Below are positions 62,712-64,000 of a stretch of 64,000 bases of DNA, piece by piece (the stretch's first letter is position 1; every line of letters begins with the position of its first letter). A program made the translations under genes and the position numbers. The DNA lies in contig NZ_JAUSXM010000001.1 in assembly GCF_030815985.1 (NCBI RefSeq), forward strand, positions 2,790,001 to 2,854,000, written 5' to 3'. This DNA is from Paenibacillus sp. W2I17 (lineage in GTDB: Bacteria > Bacillota > Bacilli > Paenibacillales > Paenibacillaceae). The notes beneath the pieces are model-generated. The model was given only the letters and a program-made list of their open reading frames with translations, was not told where the DNA came from and ran no database searches.

Positions 62712-62774
62712 GTGTTTTGTTAGGGCCATCCTAGGAAGAGGTTAATTTACACACGAATTTAAAGGAGACTTTTC

Positions 62775-64000
62775 ATGTATATATGGAAGCGCTTAATGCC
62801 TTTTCAAAATAAAACCAGATCCCGATTCAGTCTATTCGCCAAAATAAACTTGTTAATTGTGGTCTTATTCATCCCCATTCTGATCATGTACACCTACTCG
62901 AATAACGTCACCTATGATGTCGTCAGCAAAGAATTGCAGATCTCCAACACAAAACAACTTACGTTTCTGTCCAGTCAGATCGACTCCCGTATCAATCAGA
63001 TGATGGATTTCAGCCTGATTCTCTCCCGAGATCCGAATGTCAGAGCCTTCAACGGCCTGAACATGTGGGATGATCGATATGACCGGATGCAGACCCGTTA
63101 TGTGATTCAGGAGAAAATGACGCTTCAGACGAGCGTTACCGATATATGGCCTACCCGATATGCGGTGTATTCACAGCAGAATGAGGATGTCATCGCCAAC
63201 TACAATCGAACTACCGGATATGATGAGGCGTATTTGAAAAAAAATATGAGCGGACAATGGACCTATGGGGACCAAAGTGCCGAATCACAAGATGAGATGA
63301 AATCCTTCTACTGGTTCTTTACGGACTCCCTTGCCCAACCAGGAATGCTCACTGGAAGCAATCTGGTGATTGAAGCCAGCTTCAGCTATGAGAACATTCA
63401 GAATATGCTGGATACGTATAAAGCAGGCGGACAAGGTGATCCTTTCTTATATCACAAAGGAAATGCACCCATTCTGAATCGCAGCGCGGACAAACAGTTA
63501 TCCGCAGCACTCACTCAGTATCTGGATACGCACTCGCCAGAGGATACCACACAGGACGTGGTCGAACTGAACGGAAAGAAATATCTGGTTAGCTCCGTGA
63601 AGTCCACCTATCTGGATTGGCATCTGGTTGACGTCATCCCGCTGTATCAGATTTTGAAACCCATCTCGCTCAGTCAGAATCTGTTCTACACCTGTATGAT
63701 TTTGCTGCTGGTGGTGGGTATCTCTGCGTCAATCCTGCTGTACCGGAATGTTCAATATCCGATCAAAAAACTGATCAAAGGTTTACGCCGTGTAGAGCAA
63801 GGGGATTATTCTGTCCGACTGTATAGCAAAAACCAGAATGAGTTCTCATTCCTGTTCCGCCGATTCAACGATATGTCCCATCAGATTCAGGATCTGATCG
63901 AGAATGTGTTCCATGAGAAAATTAGAGCCAGGGAAGCTACGCTGAAGCAATTACAAGCGCAGATCAATCCGCATTTCCTATATAATTGTCTAGGTTATAT
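62775..64000 (+). CDS. YesM-type sensor histidine kinase (C-terminus beyond window)
   Basis: 408 codons are inside the window. One N-terminal helix (about 21-42), a large extracytoplasmic double-Cache-like sensor (about 45-295), a second helix (about 300-325), a HAMP domain, and the start of the His_kinase domain with LKQLQAQINPHFLYNCLGY, where the His is phosphorylated. ATG 62775 after AAAGGAGA. Divergent from the LplB-type permease, so it probably senses that transporter's substrate. Confidence 0.9.
   Translation, partial: MYIWKRLMPFQNKTRSRFSLFAKINLLIVVLFIPILIMYTYSNNVTYDVVSKELQISNTKQLTFLSSQIDSRINQMMDFSLILSRDPNVRAFNGLNMWDDRYDRMQTRYVIQEKMTLQTSVTDIWPTRYAVYSQQNEDVIANYNRTTGYDEAYLKKNMSGQWTYGDQSAESQDEMKSFYWFFTDSLAQPGMLTGSNLVIEASFSYENIQNMLDTYKAGGQGDPFLYHKGNAPILNRSADKQLSAALTQYLDTHSPEDTTQDVVELNGKKYLVSSVKSTYLDWHLVDVIPLYQILKPISLSQNLFYTCMILLLVVGISASILLYRNVQYPIKKLIKGLRRVEQGDYSVRLYSKNQNEFSFLFRRFNDMSHQIQDLIENVFHEKIRAREATLKQLQAQINPHFLYNCLGY

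Noticed and set aside
1..64000. Insertion sequences, integrases, prophage or tRNA-bounded island
   Set aside because: No transposase, integrase, phage structural gene or tRNA sequence was seen anywhere in the window.

Overview
The window looks like chromosomal DNA of a spore-forming Gram-positive bacterium, most likely Paenibacillus. Evidence: a Spo0M homologue, YdbS/YdbT pleckstrin-like membrane proteins, HssRS/HrtBA heme-stress genes, a YesM-type sensor kinase divergent from LplB/LplC-type sugar permeases, a NagP-type PTS under GlcT-type antitermination, strong AGGAGG ribosome sites and frequent TTG/GTG starts. No rRNA, tRNA, CRISPR array, insertion sequence or phage gene was seen. The genus call is inference from gene content.

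Layout. 1-29.8 kb is almost entirely minus-strand: a long run of small, mostly single-gene units rich in GNAT acetyltransferases, Nudix and HAD hydrolases, histidine phosphatases, lipoproteins, small membrane proteins and DUF proteins, broken only by plus-strand spo0M (2.8 kb) and a GT4 glycosyltransferase (4.8 kb). It includes an AAC(6')-like acetyltransferase, an aminoglycoside-nucleotidyltransferase-like gene, PhzF, peptidase S51, a LytTR/DUF3021 pair, an orphan HEXXH protein and ydbS-ydbT. 29.9-33.0 kb is a self-contained plus-strand operon (glcT-like antiterminator, IIA, nagP IIBC) with promoter, RAT hairpin, terminator and cre site; it looks more GC-rich than its surroundings. 33.1-35.1 kb holds a GT2/GtrA glycosyltransferase and a phosphodiester glycosidase, followed by a strongly folded ~190-bp intergenic element. 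35.5-44.3 kb holds a radical SAM/SPASM protein, pdxH and more small accessory genes. 44.5-48.4 kb is hssR-hssS-hrtB-hrtA, followed by a czcD-like cation exporter with a perfect sigma-A promoter and an operator-like dyad. 49.8-60.6 kb returns to small accessory genes, including mepB, a broken aminoglycoside phosphotransferase, an HxlR regulator divergent from a flavin oxidoreductase, and a FusB-type EF-G-binding protein with a leader that resembles an induction attenuator. 60.7 kb to the end carries sugar ABC permeases and the first part of their presumed sensor kinase.

Working together. HssRS senses heme stress and HrtBA exports heme. The antiterminator, IIA and IIBC import an amino sugar, probably N-acetylglucosamine, under substrate induction and CcpA control. 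LplB/LplC-type permeases and the YesM-type kinase form a sensor/transporter module whose solute-binding protein lies outside the window. Much of the rest looks like independent small-molecule-modifying or self-protection enzymes.

A notable property is the number of single-base frameshifts: ten indels in seven genes, nine of them +1 in short homopolymers. They could be sequencing error or real gene decay, and I list these loci as pseudogenes with the positions of the breaks.
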